Below the pieces are notes generated by a model, which worked only from the letters and a program-made list of their open reading frames with translations, did not search any database and was not told the origin of the DNA. Below, piece by piece: positions 8,847 through 17,642 of a stretch of DNA of 64,000 nt. Positions within the stretch are counted from its first letter, which is position 1; each line of letters begins with the position of its first letter. Both the position numbers and the translations under genes were made by a program. This stretch comes from Pseudomarimonas salicorniae (GTDB lineage Bacteria; Pseudomonadota; Gammaproteobacteria; Xanthomonadales; Xanthomonadaceae). Location of the stretch: the NCBI RefSeq assembly GCF_023156535.1, contig NZ_JALNMH010000001.1, positions 124,001-188,000 of the forward strand, in the 5' to 3' direction.

Positions 8847-9118
8847 TTGAGGAGCCTCTGAATAAGTCCAGTGCCCCGCGTTGCCGCGGTGTGCGTTCGC
8901 ACCAAGGCGGACGCCGCAGGGCGTGGTGGTGCCACGTTCAAGGTGGCCAACGCAGGTGCGGGCGCACACCGTGGCAACCCTCCGGGCCGGGATTGTGCAG
9001 CCATCCGGCTGTGTTGCGCGTCTTGGCCGTGGCACCACCACGCCCTGCGCCGCGCGCCTTGCTGGCCGGCTGCACAACCTCCGGCGCGGGGCGCTGGACT
9101 TGTTCAGAGTCTCCTTAA
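8847..9118. mobile_element. MITE-like element (copy 1) between gcvT and gcvH
   Basis: Non-coding element of about 264 bases. Its ends are inverted repeats of about 30 bases with few mismatches: left GGAGCCTCTGAATAAGTCC (from 8851), right end complementary (to 9114, GGAGACTCTGAACAAGTCC on the minus strand), both continuing into a GCCCCGCG block. Flanks TTGA (8847-8850) and TTAA (9115-9118) look like a 4-base target duplication of the YTAR type used by IS5-group elements. Inside, a perfect 21-base inverted repeat (8916-8936 with 9028-9048, GTGGTGGTGCCACG core) and a GTGCAGCC/GGCTGCAC pair give a long cruciform. No open frame is convincing. The right target base set includes the gcvT TAA stop. 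Confidence 0.75.
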
Positions 9119-10200
9119 AGCCCCTCGGCCGCCTTGCCTTCGCGGACGAAGGGCGGCTTGAAGACGCGCAGCGGAACCTCACGGCCACGGATGTCGACAC
9201 GCAGGTCAGCCACTTCGCCGGCGGGGACGCGAACGAAGGCAATCGATTTCGAGGCCGTGGGCGAGAAGGTACCGGACAGCACCTCGCCCTCCCCGGTACT
9301 GCACAGCACCCGCTGGCCGTGTCGGAGCACGCCCTTGTCGTCCATCACCGCGCCGATCATCTGGGTCGGCACCCCCGCGGCGCGCTGCGCCTCCAATGCC
9401 GGTCGACCGATGAAGTTGCGCTCGCCGTCGAGCGCGACCGTCCAGGCCAGACCGGCCTCGAACGGGGTCACGCGGTCGTCCATGTCCTGACCATACAGAT
9501 TCATGCCTGCCTCCAGGCGCAGGGTGTCGCGCGCACCCAGTCCCGCCGGCCGCACCCCGGCATCCACGAGGCGCTGCCACCATTCCGCGGCGACCTGCTC
9601 GGGCAGGGTGATCTCGAAGCCGTCCTCGCCGGTGTAACCCGTGCGGGCCACGAACAGCTCCCCGCACGAGACCGCGGCGAAGCGCGGCAGGGCCAGCACT
9701 GCCTCGCGCCCGGCGGCATCCAGAAGACCGGCGAAACGCTCGCGTGCCCGCGGACCCTGCACCGCGATCATCGCCAGTTCGGGGCGCTCGCGCACCTCGA
9801 TGCCGAACGGCGGCGCCTGGGTCTCGATCCAGGCGAGGTCCTTGTCGCGGGTGGCCGCATTGACCACGAGCCGGAAGTCGTCCTCATCACGGAAATAGAC
9901 GATGAGGTCGTCTACCACGCCGCCGGCGGTGTTCAGCATGCAGGTATACAGGGCACGACCCGGCTTCTTCAGCTTGTCCACGTTATTGGCCAACAGGTAG
10001 CGCAGGAAGTCCCGGCAGCGCGCGCCCGACAGGTCGACGACGGTCATGTGGGAGACGTCGAACATGCCGGCATCCCGGCGCACGGCATGGTGCTCCTCGA
10101 TCTGGGATCCGTAGTGGATAGGCATGTCCCAGCCGCCGAAGTCGACCATCTTCGCGCCGAGGGCGCGGTGGGCATCGTTGAGGATCGTCTTGCGGGTCAT
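9115..10200 (-). CDS. gcvT: Aminomethyltransferase (glycine cleavage T protein)
   Basis: T protein of the glycine cleavage system (361 aa). It takes the aminomethyl group from lipoyl-GcvH and transfers the one-carbon unit to tetrahydrofolate, releasing ammonia. The N-terminal [16 protein letters not shown] and [12 protein letters not shown], the central [14 protein letters not shown] with the conserved Asp, and [11 protein letters not shown] are all typical of GcvT. The ATG at 10200 follows a GGGAG site; upstream codons are not conserved in type. The stop TAA lies inside the target duplication of the adjacent MITE, so the C-terminus (AAEGL) ends exactly at the insertion. No glycine riboswitch is seen upstream; a possible -10 (CATAAT on the minus strand) lies about 40 bases before the start. 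Confidence 0.97.
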   Translation of the reverse strand: MTRKTILNDAHRALGAKMVDFGGWDMPIHYGSQIEEHHAVRRDAGMFDVSHMTVVDLSGARCRDFLRYLLANNVDKLKKPGRALYTCMLNTAGGVVDDLIVYFRDEDDFRLVVNAATRDKDLAWIETQAPPFGIEVRERPELAMIAVQGPRARERFAGLLDAAGREAVLALPRFAAVSCGELFVARTGYTGEDGFEITLPEQVAAEWWQRLVDAGVRPAGLGARDTLRLEAGMNLYGQDMDDRVTPFEAGLAWTVALDGERNFIGRPALEAQRAAGVPTQMIGAVMDDKGVLRHGQRVLCSTGEGEVLSGTFSPTASKSIAFVRVPAGEVADLRVDIRGREVPLRVFKPPFVREGKAAEGL

Positions 10201-10513
10201 GCGCGGCTCCCATTGAATCTCGAGGCGCGCATTATGCGGGGCCGCGCAGCAACCGGCGAGGACCGTCCTGGCCTGGCCGGCGCTCGACGGCGCGCCCTCC
10301 GGACGGTGGATACACCGGCGGTGTCGCGGTTGGGCCGCCGGCCCGGCCCGGTGGAGCGGCTGGCGGTGACGGCGGCCGCAGGCCATACACAGTCCCTTTG
10401 ACCCGCAGCTTCATATGGCGACTGGGTTTCAGCCGACCGCGCAGCCGGGTCCACCACTGGAATTGCGGTTAAAAAGCTGTGAAGCTAAGCGGGTCCATTG
10501 GGGAGATCCGCTC
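10201..10513. other. Divergent intergenic region gcvT / FadL-like gene
   Basis: 313 bases between divergently transcribed genes. Only weak signals are present: a CATAAT-like -10 towards gcvT (about 10232-10238) and a TTAAAAAG-rich patch (10468-10476) upstream of the outer-membrane protein gene. I looked for the paired aptamers of a glycine riboswitch and did not see them. Confidence 0.4.
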
Positions 10514-11833
10514 ATGAAAGCACGTTCGTTGTCGACGGCCGTTGCACTCGGCCTGCTCGTGGCCAGCACCGGCGCCTCCGCCCTCGCTCCGACCGAGGCC
10601 ACGGCGCTGGTGCCCTTCAACTTCTCGAATCCCGGCGCGCGCAGCCTCGGCATGGGTGGCGCCTTCCTCGGCGCGTCCGATGACGCCACGGCCGCCCTGG
10701 TCAACCCGGCGGGTCTGACCCGGCTCGGACTCGAGCAGCAGTTCTCGGTCGAGTACCGCAACTACAACCGTGAAGTGCCCTACGCCCAGGAGGGCTTCAT
10801 CACCACCAACCCGTACGACAACAGCAATGTGCTGTACCGGGACAGCTCGGCGGACGATGACGAGATCTCCTACCTGTCCTGGGTGCTGCCGCGCGACAAC
10901 TGGGCCTTCGCCCTCTACCGTCACCAGATGGTGAACTTCAACGGTGGACACAGCTCCTCCGCCATTCCGTTCCAGGGCGACCCGCAGGGCACCTTCATTC
11001 GCGCGGTGACCAGCCGCACGGATCTCGAGGTGGTCACCTACGGTGCCAGCTTTGCCTGGAACGCCACCGAGACCATCTCGGTCGGTGCCGGCATCAACTG
11101 GAACGACTTCGAGATGACCTCGTCGCTCGACCGCTTCGACACCGACGGATCCCTGCGCGTGGCGCAGCGCCAGCGCGGCGACGACGACGACATCGGCTAC
11201 AACGTCGGCCTCCTGTTCCGCGGCAGCGACAACGTCAGCTTCGGTATCTCATACCGCAGTGCGCCGGAGTTCCGCTACGCCTACACCTCGGACTTCATCG
11301 ATTTCGACGGCACCACGATTCGGACGGCCGACGCCACGACGCCGTTCAAGTCGCCCGACGTGTTCGGCATCGGCGTCAGCTGGCGGGCCACCGACGCCCT
11401 GGTCATCAACCTGGACGTCAACCGCGTCGGCTACTCGAACATCACCGAAGACATCGACGATCCGTTCTTCACCACGCCGGACACCGTGCAGTTCAGCGAT
11501 CCGCAGCTGCTGCGCTCGATCCGCATCAAGGACAGCATCGAGCCGCGGCTCGGCGTCGAATACGCCTTCGCCACGGCCAACCCGACCTTCATCCGCGGTG
11601 GTATCTGGCGCGAGAAGCGCCACACGCTTGAGTTCGATGCCGACCCGGAGGGCCTGAACTTCAGCAGCCCCAACGAAGCGCTGGCCTTCGCCACCCTGTT
11701 CGCCGCGGGCGACGACGAGACCCACGTCTCCCTGGGCTTCGGCATGCTGTTCGAAAGCATGCAGATCGACTTCGCCTACGACCGCTCCGATCGCCTGGAC
11801 ACCCTCTCGGTGTCGGGTGTCTATCGCTTCTGA
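10514..11833 (+). CDS. Outer-membrane protein transport protein, OmpP1/FadL family
   Basis: Outer-membrane beta-barrel of the FadL/TodX/OmpP1 family (439 aa), used for uptake of long-chain fatty acids or other hydrophobic compounds. An N-terminal signal peptide (about 1-22, ending GASALA) is followed by the family N-terminal signature ARSLGMGGAFLGASDDATA and NPAGLTRLG, the hatch region. Many amphipathic beta-strand segments follow and the chain ends in VYRF, with the terminal aromatic residue expected of barrel proteins. The ATG was chosen for the GGGGAGA site 9 bases upstream; a longer frame to 10415 has no signal peptide. It is monocistronic with its own terminator. The substrate is not deducible. 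Confidence 0.88.
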   Translation: MKARSLSTAVALGLLVASTGASALAPTEATALVPFNFSNPGARSLGMGGAFLGASDDATAALVNPAGLTRLGLEQQFSVEYRNYNREVPYAQEGFITTNPYDNSNVLYRDSSADDDEISYLSWVLPRDNWAFALYRHQMVNFNGGHSSSAIPFQGDPQGTFIRAVTSRTDLEVVTYGASFAWNATETISVGAGINWNDFEMTSSLDRFDTDGSLRVAQRQRGDDDDIGYNVGLLFRGSDNVSFGISYRSAPEFRYAYTSDFIDFDGTTIRTADATTPFKSPDVFGIGVSWRATDALVINLDVNRVGYSNITEDIDDPFFTTPDTVQFSDPQLLRSIRIKDSIEPRLGVEYAFATANPTFIRGGIWREKRHTLEFDADPEGLNFSSPNEALAFATLFAAGDDETHVSLGFGMLFESMQIDFAYDRSDRLDTLSVSGVYRF

Positions 11834-11854
11834 TCCTGCAGGGCAGAGTCACGG

Positions 11855-11886
11855 AAAAGGCGCGCCCCGGCGCGCCTTTTCTTTTC
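11855..11886 (+). terminator. Rho-independent terminator of the FadL-like gene
   Basis: Perfect 12-bp stem AAAAGGCGCGCC / GGCGCGCCTTTT followed by CTTTT, 22 bases after the stop codon. Confidence 0.9.
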
Positions 11887-11905
11887 CGGGGACGAACAGG
11901 GCTGA

Positions 11906-12272
11906 GCGCGAAGCAGACGTAACGCAAAACCCGCATGTAGCCAGCTTGCTGGCGATCGGCGCCCTGAATAGGACGATCGCCTGCAAGCTGGCCCCTGCAT
12001 GCAACGGTGCTGCAAGGCCCTTTGCGCCGCAGATCAGACCTTGCCGCAGTCAGATTGTGGGAGCGCCCTTGGGTGCGACCGCCGCGCTACGGATTCACTA
12101 CAGACCCCGGCAAGAGTGGATCTCCGCGGTCGCGTCCAAGGGCACTCCCACAGTCGGGTTTCGCTGGGCGTCAGCGAAGCTCCATAGGGTGCGTCTTCGA
12201 CGCACCGATACGGGCGTTCGGACGGTACGCCCGGTGCGGCCAGCCGCACCCTATGAATGTCTGCTTCGCGGC
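11906..12272. repeat. Composite hairpin repeat, copy R1
   Basis: About 366-base non-coding element bounded by inverted CGCGAAGCAGAC ends (11907-11918 and 12259-12270). It holds three nested inverted repeats in order. Module A is the TGTAGCCAGCTTGCTGGCGATC type (11935-12000). Module B is TGTGGGAGCGCCCTTGGG...CCAAGGGCACTCCCACA (12056-12152). Module C is CATAGGGTGCG...CCGCACCCTATG (12183-12255). The same order and spacing recur at 42919-43294, and module A alone at 58131-58262. The remainder of the 609-base gap up to 12420 holds only a short direct repeat of TTCCAGTGCGGCC. Confidence 0.8.
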
Positions 12273-12420
12273 CGTTTCTCGCCTCGGGGTTCTGGCCATG
12301 CTGGTCTGGTGCCAGTTCCAGTGCGGCCTTCCAGTGCGGCCAGCCACTGGCCGAGCATGTTCCTACGGGCGCTGGCTCCGAAGGCACCGATGAGCGTCGA
12401 CCTCCGACGCGGGCAGGGCC

Positions 12421-12437
12421 GCGGGCGCGGCGCCCGC
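12421..12437 (-). terminator. Possible terminator hairpin after the kinase operon
   Basis: GCGGGCG/CGCCCGC stem with a 3-base loop immediately after the stop of the last gene of the minus-strand kinase unit. There is no T tract, so it is only a candidate. Confidence 0.3.
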
Positions 12438-12442
12438 GATCG

Positions 12443-13351
12443 CTAGCGCGTCTGCTGCCAGAAGCGGCGGAAGCGCGGCGAGAACAGCACCTCGTCGGGC
12501 TGCAGGCCGGACTCTGCGGCTCGGGCCGCGCGGACTTCCTGCCGGGCGTTGTCGAGACCACCGGCCTCGGCCTGGCCGGCCTGCTCGGCCAGCACGAAGG
12601 CCGCTGCGGCGCGGAACAGATGCAGCTGGGCGCGGCTACGCGGGTCGCTGGCGCTGCCGGCATTGGTCCGCAGCAGCTCGGTGTAGTTCCCGGCCAGCCA
12701 GGATTCCACCGCACTGCGCAGCACCGCCGGGGCCGGGCTGGCGGTCGGCCTGCTGGGCGCGGCCTGGGCGGGCCGCGCGGGAGCCGGCGCCGGCTCGCTG
12801 CGCGTAGCGGTCGCCGTAGTGGAACTGCGGGTGCTGGTCTGCGGCGGCGGCGTGGTCGGCGTCGTGCGGGCCACCGATGGACTCGGTTTCGGGGTCGCGG
12901 CTGGTGTCGCAGCCGGCGGCTCGTTGCGTGCCACGCTCGGCGTCGAGGGCGCCGGCTGTGCGGGCGCCGCCGGCTTGGCCTGGGCCAGGCGAGTCTGGCA
13001 GGCACCGACGCCGCGCTGGTGCTCGGTGCGCTCTTCGTCAAGCCGTGCCAGCACGCTGACCGTGGGCGCGTGCGACCAGTAGCGCATGGCCGTCTCGCAG
13101 TCGCCGCGCCGGTAGGCGGCAAGGCCGGCGTAGTAGTGCGGCACGTAGGGCCGGTAGACCACGCCCTGGAAGCGACGCCTCGCCTCGGGATTGGCGTCCT
13201 CTCGGATGGCGGCGGCGAAACGCCGCTCCGCCTCGGCCCAGTCCTCCTGCTTCACCGCTTGCAGGCCGCGGTCGTACTCCCGGATCCAGCTGGCGTCGGC
13301 GCTGCCCGCGGCAAACAGCAGGCCCAGCACAAGCGCGGGGCTAATTCGCAT
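12443..13351 (-). CDS. Secreted TPR-like protein of unknown function, kinase partner
   Basis: 302-aa protein with an N-terminal Sec signal peptide (about 1-20, cleavage near ADA). A short TPR-like helical segment follows (about 25-115; YDRGLQAVKQEDWAEAERRF resembles a repeat). Then comes a low-complexity Pro/Ala/Thr-rich linker (about 125-205) and a C-terminal helical domain (about 210-302) that also looks TPR-like. The start overlaps the end of the large kinase gene by 11 bases, so translation is probably coupled. I do not recognise a family. A periplasmic accessory role for the kinase, whose C-terminal domain should also be periplasmic, is inference from gene order and topology. Confidence 0.75.
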   Translation of the reverse strand: MRISPALVLGLLFAAGSADASWIREYDRGLQAVKQEDWAEAERRFAAAIREDANPEARRRFQGVVYRPYVPHYYAGLAAYRRGDCETAMRYWSHAPTVSVLARLDEERTEHQRGVGACQTRLAQAKPAAPAQPAPSTPSVARNEPPAATPAATPKPSPSVARTTPTTPPPQTSTRSSTTATATRSEPAPAPARPAQAAPSRPTASPAPAVLRSAVESWLAGNYTELLRTNAGSASDPRSRAQLHLFRAAAAFVLAEQAGQAEAGGLDNARQEVRAARAAESGLQPDEVLFSPRFRRFWQQTR

Positions 13352-16300
13352 AGCCCACCCGCTTCAGATAGTCCTCGGCACTGAGATTGCGGAACCCGGC
13401 GCTGACCTGCTGGCTCTGTTTGGCCCGCACGCTGGCCACCTGCACCACCGGGCGCGATTCGCTGGGATGGCGGAAGGTCACCCGATAGGTGCCTTCGGGC
13501 ACGGTCAGGCGAAGCGGCGTGGCGCGGTCGCTACCAAGGTCCACCGCCTGGCCGCTGCCCTGCTCGACCACCGACTCGACGTTGGCCCAGGGCGTGGCGT
13601 TGAGGATCAGCGTGCCGCTGAGCGCGGCCAGGCGCTCACGCTCGGCCGCGACCAGCGCCTTGCTGCGGTCGGCCAGCGCGCTGCGCAACAGCTCGGCCTC
13701 GGCGGACTTTTCGCCGAACTGGCCAGCGACCTCGGTGATCACCGGACCCAGCGCATCGATGTCCCGCTGCGAACGGGCGGCCTCGATCACCAGGTTCACC
13801 CCGCGCAGGAATTGGTCGCGGAAGGCCAGAACTTCGCTGTCGCGCGGATCGAGGGCAAGCAGCTCCTTGATGGCGAAGCTGATGGCTCTGGCGCTATCGG
13901 GATCGAGCTTGCGCTTCGACCACTCGGCGCGCAGGTCGGCCAGCAGCTCTTCGCGCTTGGCTGCCTGCTTCTCGGCGTCGCGGCGCGCACTGATCCGCGA
14001 GGCCAGCAGGGCGATCTGGGCGTCGTTCTTGTAGATGGCCTGCGCCTGCTTGAGAAGCTCGAGGGCCTCGGCGGACTTGCCCTCGTCCGCCATCGCCTGG
14101 GCCGACTCGCGGCTGAGCTTGGGCAGGTCACCGAGCAGCTGGCTGGCGATCCGGTTGTCGCGATCCTGCTGCAGTACCTCCCGCAGCAGGTCGTAGGCGT
14201 TGTTCCTGCTCGGCGGGAAATAGACCCGGCCGGCGATGGCGTCGCGGGCCGCCGCCAGACTGCGCGAGATTGCCGCCTGTCGCTCACCGACCCGCTGCTC
14301 GAGCGCCTGCCGCGCACTGGCCGCGGCGCTGTCCTTGGGATCGGCCTTGAGCGCCTGGTCATAGCGGCTGAGTGCCAGGCTGAAGTCACCAGCCTGCTCG
14401 GCGCTGCGCGCGGACTTCACCAGCGAATCCGCCGCCTGCGCCTGCAGGGCGAGCGCATCGGCCTGGCGCGGATCGATCTCGAATATGCGCTGCAGGGTCT
14501 CGAGGGTGTTGTCGCCGGCCGGTTCGGCGATACGGCCGGCGGCGAGCTGCCGCTTGGCCAGGCTCAGCAGGGAGTCGATGCGCGCCTTCATCTGCTGCGC
14601 CCGGGCGGCCTGCTCGAGCTGCGTGTTCAGGGCCAGCCAGGCGCTTTCGCCGCCAATGAAGGGCGCCGCCTGGGTCAGAGTGGCCTGCGCTTCGTCGAGC
14701 TTTCCCGCAGCCAGCGACTGCTCGGCGGGACGCAGCGCCTGGGCGACGAGGGCCTGCATGGCCTGCTTGGCCGGAGAGGAGTTGGGATCGATCTCCAGCG
14801 CCCGGCGCAGGGCGGCAAGCGCGGTGTCCTTGCCCTCGCCGTAGAGGCGGCCCGCCCGCTGTGCCTCCGCGGCCGTCGCGATCCACTGGGCGACCTCGGC
14901 CTCCAGCTCGGCGGAGCGCTTGGCCTGGCTGATGCGCTCGGCGAGGGCGGTGCTGTCGGCATTCTCCGGAAGCACGGCGAGCGACTCCTGTACCCGACGC
15001 TCGGCCTCGTCGAACTGCCCCGCCTGAAGCGCCGTCTGGGCCTGCTCGCGAAGCAGGCTGGCGATGCGCGCAAGACGCTCTTCCGCCGGGCCATAGCGCT
15101 CGACGCTGCGCGCGGTAACCTGATTGATCTGCTGCAGCCGCTCGAAGGCGTTGTCGCCCAGCGGCGAGATCAGCTTGCCCTCGGCGATCAGCTTGTCGAC
15201 CGCGTCGAGATCGCGACGGATGATCATCTCCATCGCCGGATCGAGCTGCTGGCCGGCGTCGTCGCCGCCACCGAACAGGGCCCAGCCGATACCGAGCGCC
15301 AGAACCAGCGCACCGGCCGCCGCGGCGGGGATCAGCCAGGGCGGCCGCCCGCCCTCGCCTGCTTCCTCGCGGTCGCCGAGCCGCACGCCGGGCCCGCTGC
15401 CGGTGGGACGCTTCTTTGGCGGGGCCGGCGCGGCCCGATGCTGTCCGCTGCTGCGCGGCTGCGGAGAAATGCCCGAGCCGGTGTGGATCTGGCTCTCGGA
15501 GAAACCCAGTGCGCGGAGCTGCTCGGAGGCGCTCTGGTTGGGATCGATATGCAGCTTCTGCAGCAGCGACTCGCTGCCGGTGAGCAGCCGCTTGAGCTCG
15601 GTGACGAAGATCTTGAGGTCGGGATAGCGCTGCTCGCGATCCTTGGCCAGCATGCGATCCATCAGCGGCTGGAAGAAGGCGAACTGCGGCGGCAGCGGCG
15701 GCGGCGGCGTATTGAGGTGGGCGAGGACCACCTGGATCGGTGTCGAGCCCTCGAAGGGCGCACTGCCGGTCAGCATCTCGAAGAACAGCACGCCGAGGGC
15801 GTACTGGTCGGAGCGCCCGTCGAGTTCGCTGCCGGTCGCCTGCTCGGGGCTCATGTATGTCGGCGTGCCGATCATCATCCCGGTCTGGGTCAACCGGGTC
15901 GCGCCCTCGCTCTTCTGCGCCTTGGCGATGCCGAAGTCGGTGAGCACCGGCGTCACCGCGTCGCGGAACATGATGTTCGACGGCTTCAGGTCGCGGTGGA
16001 CGATGTTGTTGTCGTGGGCGTACTGCAGGGCGCCGGCGATCTGCACAACGACCGAGATCGCCTCGGCCAGGGTCAGGCCCTCGCGCATGCGGTCCGAGAG
16101 CATGCCGCCCTCGAGGAACTCCATCGCGATGTAATTGATCGACTCGTTCTGGACGATGTCGTAGACGCCGACGATGTTCGGATGCGGCAGCCGCGCCATG
16201 GTGCGGCCTTCCATCAGGAAGCGCTTCTCGACGTTCTCGTCGGTCAGGCCGCGGCGCATGATCTTGATCGCGACCTTGCGTTCGAGCGATCGCTGCACGG

Positions 16301-16382
16301 CCAGGAACACCGTCGCCATGCCCCCCGCGCCCAGCTCGCGGACCAGCTCGTAGCCTGGTATTTCGAATGCCGGTGAGGACAT
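13341..16382 (-). CDS. Membrane serine/threonine protein kinase with large periplasmic repeat domain
   Basis: Hanks-type kinase (1013 aa). The kinase domain is about 10-268, with glycine loop GAGGMATV, catalytic lysine K40 (VAIK), HRDLKPSN (D131) and DFG (D149), so it should be active. A Pro/Gly-rich juxtamembrane linker leads to one transmembrane helix (about 349-370, LIPAAAAGALVLALGIGWALF). The C-terminal part of about 640 aa is alpha-helical with tetratricopeptide-like repeats (LALDPRDSEVLAF, LEIDPNSSPAKQAM and similar). A terminal beta-rich PEGA-like stretch (about 920-1000) ends it. The kinase faces the cytoplasm and the repeats the periplasm, a sensor layout. It is divergent from an ECF sigma/anti-sigma/PDZ operon about 130 bases away and overlaps a secreted partner gene downstream. 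Confidence 0.9.
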   Translation of the reverse strand: MSSPAFEIPGYELVRELGAGGMATVFLAVQRSLERKVAIKIMRRGLTDENVEKRFLMEGRTMARLPHPNIVGVYDIVQNESINYIAMEFLEGGMLSDRMREGLTLAEAISVVVQIAGALQYAHDNNIVHRDLKPSNIMFRDAVTPVLTDFGIAKAQKSEGATRLTQTGMMIGTPTYMSPEQATGSELDGRSDQYALGVLFFEMLTGSAPFEGSTPIQVVLAHLNTPPPPLPPQFAFFQPLMDRMLAKDREQRYPDLKIFVTELKRLLTGSESLLQKLHIDPNQSASEQLRALGFSESQIHTGSGISPQPRSSGQHRAAPAPPKKRPTGSGPGVRLGDREEAGEGGRPPWLIPAAAAGALVLALGIGWALFGGGDDAGQQLDPAMEMIIRRDLDAVDKLIAEGKLISPLGDNAFERLQQINQVTARSVERYGPAEERLARIASLLREQAQTALQAGQFDEAERRVQESLAVLPENADSTALAERISQAKRSAELEAEVAQWIATAAEAQRAGRLYGEGKDTALAALRRALEIDPNSSPAKQAMQALVAQALRPAEQSLAAGKLDEAQATLTQAAPFIGGESAWLALNTQLEQAARAQQMKARIDSLLSLAKRQLAAGRIAEPAGDNTLETLQRIFEIDPRQADALALQAQAADSLVKSARSAEQAGDFSLALSRYDQALKADPKDSAAASARQALEQRVGERQAAISRSLAAARDAIAGRVYFPPSRNNAYDLLREVLQQDRDNRIASQLLGDLPKLSRESAQAMADEGKSAEALELLKQAQAIYKNDAQIALLASRISARRDAEKQAAKREELLADLRAEWSKRKLDPDSARAISFAIKELLALDPRDSEVLAFRDQFLRGVNLVIEAARSQRDIDALGPVITEVAGQFGEKSAEAELLRSALADRSKALVAAERERLAALSGTLILNATPWANVESVVEQGSGQAVDLGSDRATPLRLTVPEGTYRVTFRHPSESRPVVQVASVRAKQSQQVSAGFRNLSAEDYLKRVGYAN

Positions 16383-16511
16383 GGAGGGGTCCGCGGGTAT
16401 CGCCTCAGATCATAGCATCGGGGGAAGCGGCCCCGGCCACACCTTACGTGCTGGAAGGGCCGGCCGGATGCGCCCTGCGACCTTTTGCCGGCCAGGCGCA
16501 TCCTAGTCAAC

Positions 16512-17084
16512 GTGAGCCACCCGACTGCCTTCGCCATCGAGCTTCCCGACCTGCTGGTCGCCCGCGCCCGCCGCGGCGACGTTCAGGCCTTCGAGGAGCT
16601 GTACCGGACCTTTGCCAGGCCGGTGCATGCCCTGGCCTGGCGGCTGCTGCAGGACGCCGACGAAGCCGCCGACGTGCTCCACGACGTGATGCTCAAGGTG
16701 CATCACGGGCTGCCGGGGTTCCGCGGCGAGGCCCCGATCTGGGCATGGATCCGGCAGATCGCCAGCAACGAGGCGCTGATGCGACTTCGTCGGCGCTCGC
16801 GGCTGGAGTATCTGCCCGGGGACGAACTGCCCGAGCCCGAGGACGATGGGACCCACTGGCCACTGCAGGCGGCCGAGCAGGCTCTGCTGGGCGAGGCACT
16901 GGCCCAGCTGCCCGCGGTCACCCGCGCAGTGATCTGGCTGTACCACGGCGAGGGCCTGACCCACGAGGAGATCGGCAGCGCCATGGGCCGCAGCCGCAGC
17001 TTCTCGAAATCGCAGCTGATGCGAGGTGTAAACCGGCTGCGCCAGATGCTGCGCATCGACAAGGAGGAACCCAGTCATGCCTGA
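16512..17084 (+). CDS. ECF-type RNA polymerase sigma factor
   Basis: Sigma-70 family, ECF subgroup (about 190 aa). Region 2 (about 15-85) contains the typical FEELYRTFARPVHALAWRLL and the DADEAADVLHDVMLKVHHGL stretch. Region 4 (about 125-180) has LAQLPAVTRAVIWLYHGEGLTHEEIGSAMG, a helix-turn-helix. No ATG lies near the start; GTG at 16512 gives MSHPTAFAIELP, and TTG at 16485 is an alternative, so the first 9 residues are uncertain. The last codons overlap the next gene by 8 bases. Its activity is probably controlled by the product of that gene. Confidence 0.88.
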   Translation: MSHPTAFAIELPDLLVARARRGDVQAFEELYRTFARPVHALAWRLLQDADEAADVLHDVMLKVHHGLPGFRGEAPIWAWIRQIASNEALMRLRRRSRLEYLPGDELPEPEDDGTHWPLQAAEQALLGEALAQLPAVTRAVIWLYHGEGLTHEEIGSAMGRSRSFSKSQLMRGVNRLRQMLRIDKEEPSHA

Positions 17085-17607
17085 ACCGACCCGACTGCTG
17101 GGCGAGGCGCTGCGCGACCTGCCGACGCCTCCGCCGCCCGAGGACGGCTGGCAGCGCCTGCACGCCGCCCTGCCAGAAGCACGGCCGCACCGCCGCCATC
17201 ACTGGCTGGCCGCCGCAGCCGTTCTTCTGGCCGCGGCGCTGGGCAGCCTGCTGCTGCCGGCGCCGCCGCCGTCTGTGGTCACCGGCGGGCCGCCGCCGAC
17301 CGAAGGCGATACCACCCCGGCCAGCCTCGCGGCCCTGCGTGCCGAATCGGCGCGTTGGGAGGGGCTGCTGGCCGGACTCGCTACCCCCGTGGACAGCGCC
17401 GCCAGCGCGGTGGTCGAAGGCGCGATCAACGATCGCATCGCGCTGATCGACCTGCTGCTCGGCGACGCCGCTGCCGACTCCGCGCGCCATGCGCTGTGGA
17501 GCGAGCGCGTGCTGCTGCTGCGTGACCTCTACCGGCTGCGTCAGGAGCCGGCCCCGCGCCTCGCCGGCGCCGATCGCCACAGCACCGCCGCCTACCGGAT
17601 GCTCTGA
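17077..17607 (+). CDS. Putative membrane anti-sigma factor
   Basis: 176-aa protein with a Pro-rich N-terminal cytosolic part (about 1-40), one transmembrane helix (about 42-60, WLAAAAVLLAAALGSLLLP) and a helical C-terminal part that should be periplasmic. Position and topology are those of an anti-sigma factor: it overlaps the ECF sigma gene and has a short N-terminal domain with a single membrane span. I do not see a zinc-binding HxxxCxxC motif, so it is not a ZAS-type anti-sigma. The assignment is by context only. Confidence 0.7.
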   Translation: MPEPTRLLGEALRDLPTPPPPEDGWQRLHAALPEARPHRRHHWLAAAAVLLAAALGSLLLPAPPPSVVTGGPPPTEGDTTPASLAALRAESARWEGLLAGLATPVDSAASAVVEGAINDRIALIDLLLGDAAADSARHALWSERVLLLRDLYRLRQEPAPRLAGADRHSTAAYRML

Positions 17608-17642
17608 GGCGCCAGGGCGCCCTGCTTAACCAGGAGATCAAC

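Noticed and set aside
10201-10513. Glycine riboswitch upstream of gcvT
   Set aside because: Expected in many bacteria, but the tandem aptamer motifs are not present and the space between a possible -10 and the ATG is only about 40 bases.
11906-12272. Composite repeat as a CRISPR array
   Set aside because: The units are three different palindromes, each occurring once per copy, without regular spacers or cas genes.
13191-16376. 1061-codon open frame antisense to the large kinase gene
   Set aside because: The kinase frame has intact catalytic motifs; the antisense frame gives a low-complexity Arg/Gly/Leu/His-rich product with no domain, a usual effect of very high GC at third positions.
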